Shown here: positions 62,845-64,000 of the stretch, one piece after another
Position numbering within the stretch: position 1 is the stretch's first letter
How the letters are laid out: each line of letters starts with the position of its first letter
Origin: an uncultured Prevotellaceae bacterium
Lineage (GTDB): Bacteria > Bacteroidota > Bacteroidia > Bacteroidales > Muribaculaceae
NCBI GenBank assembly: GCA_900318535.1
Contig: ONKU01000001.1
Span: 186,001 to 250,000 of the forward strand
DNA length: 64,000 nt
Reading direction: 5' to 3'
Translations under genes and position numbers: made by a program
The notes under the pieces: model-generated
Seen by the model: only the letters and a program-made list of their open reading frames with translations
Databases searched by the model: none
Told to the model about the DNA's origin: nothing

Positions 62845-63978
62845 TTACTTCACGCCCATAACCTCAAACTTGTAGAGAATGTCATCCAGGACGTTCTTAG
62901 CCTTGGTGTCATCGGGATTGAGCTGGGAAGCCTTCTCCAGGAAGGGGATTGCCTCGTCATAGAGGGGCTTGATCTTGGGAACGAGCTCCTTGTTGGTGGC
63001 GTTGGGATTATCGTCGATAATCTTCTGAGCCTGCAGGTAGAGGCAGCGGCCCACATCAAAGAAAGCGTTGGCATAGGTGGGATCCACCTCGGTTGCCTTG
63101 CGATAGAAGGGCAACGCAGCGTCAACACCATCCTTCAACTCGGTGGTAAAGCCTAAGATGTCATGCAGGGTGCCGTTCTTGGGATCAGCCTTCAAGGCAT
63201 TGTCGATGAAAGCGAAAGCCTTGTCATACTCGTTCTTGTCGAGCATGCCCTGTACCATGTTGGCCAGCGAAGAGGTCTGGAAATCAACGATGTTGTTGTC
63301 GGTGTAACCCAGCTTGCGGGCCTTGGTGAAAGCATCATAGGCCTCGGCAAACTTCTGGATCTGATACAGCGAATAGCCCTCGAAGAAACGCACCTGGCTC
63401 AGCGTGCTGTCGGGAGCGGCAACACCGTTGGCAATAGCGAAGGCTGACGAAGCGATGTTGGCATAGTTACCGAAAGAGGCGGCAGCCTTCTCCCAGTTGC
63501 TGGCCTGCAGGTAAACATTACCGGCATTGGCGATATCACCCATGTGTGAGGTGAGCGCACCGATAATCTCCTTGCTATACTTGGTCTTGATCTTCTTGCT
63601 ACCGTCCTTGTTGAGCTTGGGAGCACCATTCTTGTCGAGCTCGGGAACGCTGTCCAAGGGAAGAGCCTCCATGTAGCACTCGTAAGCGCTGGACAACAAC
63701 TCGTTCATCAAGTCGTCATCAACGGGCTGCTGCATGAGTTTCATCTTGTACATCTCGTCGTACAGGCTGAAAGCGGCTTTACCATAGGTGTAGAAAGTCA
63801 GCACGTCATTGGCAGACTCGGGATTCTCAAAAGCGGGAGCAATGGCCTGAAGCACCTCCATGAGTGCCTGAGGGTTGCCCGAAGAGGCCTTCTTGGCGAG
63901 GTCTTTCACGAGGCTCATCTGAGCCGATGCGCCGAACGCCATGATGGCGGCTGCGGCGAAAAGAATCATCTTTTTCAT
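62845..63978 (-). CDS. Exported TPR protein (paralogue)
   Basis: A 377-residue exported TPR protein. Seen: a signal peptide (MKKMILFAAAAIMAFGASAQ), repeats such as YLQASNWEKAAASFGNYANIA, AFAFIDNALKADPKNGTLHDI-type helices, ALPFYRKATEVDPTYANAFFD and AIPFLEKASQLNPDDTKAKNV. An upstream TTG would add four residues, but ATG 63978 is the better start. Same organisation as the neighbouring TPR gene (KIKTKYSKEIIGAL here, KFKTKFSKDVVNRL there), so the pair arose by duplication. Its promoter lies at or beyond the right edge. Confidence 0.85.
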   Translation of the reverse strand: MKKMILFAAAAIMAFGASAQMSLVKDLAKKASSGNPQALMEVLQAIAPAFENPESANDVLTFYTYGKAAFSLYDEMYKMKLMQQPVDDDLMNELLSSAYECYMEALPLDSVPELDKNGAPKLNKDGSKKIKTKYSKEIIGALTSHMGDIANAGNVYLQASNWEKAAASFGNYANIASSAFAIANGVAAPDSTLSQVRFFEGYSLYQIQKFAEAYDAFTKARKLGYTDNNIVDFQTSSLANMVQGMLDKNEYDKAFAFIDNALKADPKNGTLHDILGFTTELKDGVDAALPFYRKATEVDPTYANAFFDVGRCLYLQAQKIIDDNPNATNKELVPKIKPLYDEAIPFLEKASQLNPDDTKAKNVLDDILYKFEVMGVK

Positions 63979-64000
63979 TTTTCTTAACAATTAAATTCGT

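Overview
The window looks like chromosomal DNA of a strictly anaerobic, Gram-negative Bacteroidales bacterium. Muribaculaceae or Prevotellaceae is the best guess, but the genus cannot be fixed from sequence alone. The evidence is: Bacteroidetes-type promoters (TAnnTTTG boxes) in front of many genes; a lipid A operon containing the Bacteroidetes-type LpxC-FabZ fusion; a type IX secretion plug protein plus one protein with a T9SS-like C-terminal tail; Porin O/P; GH92 mannosidases; C10 (streptopain-like) peptidases; and a two-gene 2-oxoacid:ferredoxin oxidoreductase. Gene density is high and most of the window is ordinary core genome.

Layout. 1-2.4 kb: the end of a UvrD/PcrA helicase, nspC (polyamine synthesis), then a GxxExxY gene enclosed by 39-bp inverted repeats. 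2.4-5.9 kb (minus): mtnN-luxS-Ca2+/cation antiporter-T9SS plug, apparently one operon. 6-10 kb: DUF1893, prfA, and a membrane phosphoglycerol-transferase-like sulfatase with a palindromic repeat inserted in frame. 10-16 kb: a serine hydrolase and two tandem GH92 alpha-mannosidases. 16-21 kb (minus): a five-gene redox operon headed by an exported flavodoxin/cyclophilin-like/dockerin protein, with a second exported flavodoxin, DUF362, an iron alcohol dehydrogenase and a CMD-cupin protein. 21-26 kb: three C10 peptidases with dockerin-like tails. 26-31 kb: a 58-residue membrane protein, dxs, trkA, trkH. 31-38 kb: ftsK, a LolA-like protein, DUF445, and korAB on the other strand. 38-45 kb: a T9SS-type secreted beta-propeller protein, recQ and recJ. 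45-48 kb: tRNA-Cys, a Cys-containing small membrane protein, topB, mazG. 48-56 kb: Porin O/P, metallophosphoesterase, AraC regulator, DMT-type protein, DUF2284, HAD phosphatase, S9 peptidase. 56-61 kb: B3/B4 protein, tsaC-like, thioredoxin lipoprotein, lpxD-lpxC/fabZ-lpxA. 61-64 kb (minus): two paralogous TPR proteins.

The most unusual material lies in non-coding and small-element DNA: the inverted-repeat-bounded GxxExxY unit; a palindromic repeat found both between genes and domesticated inside a coding sequence; two related ~39-bp palindromes between divergent promoters; 9-bp-period CTAGA repeats at two loci; a 126-bp nested palindrome; and several promoters so close to the start codon that leaderless mRNAs are expected. 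Among proteins, the flavodoxin-cyclophilin-dockerin fusion and the trio of dockerin-tailed C10 peptidases stand out. No CRISPR array, rRNA, prophage or transposase gene was seen.
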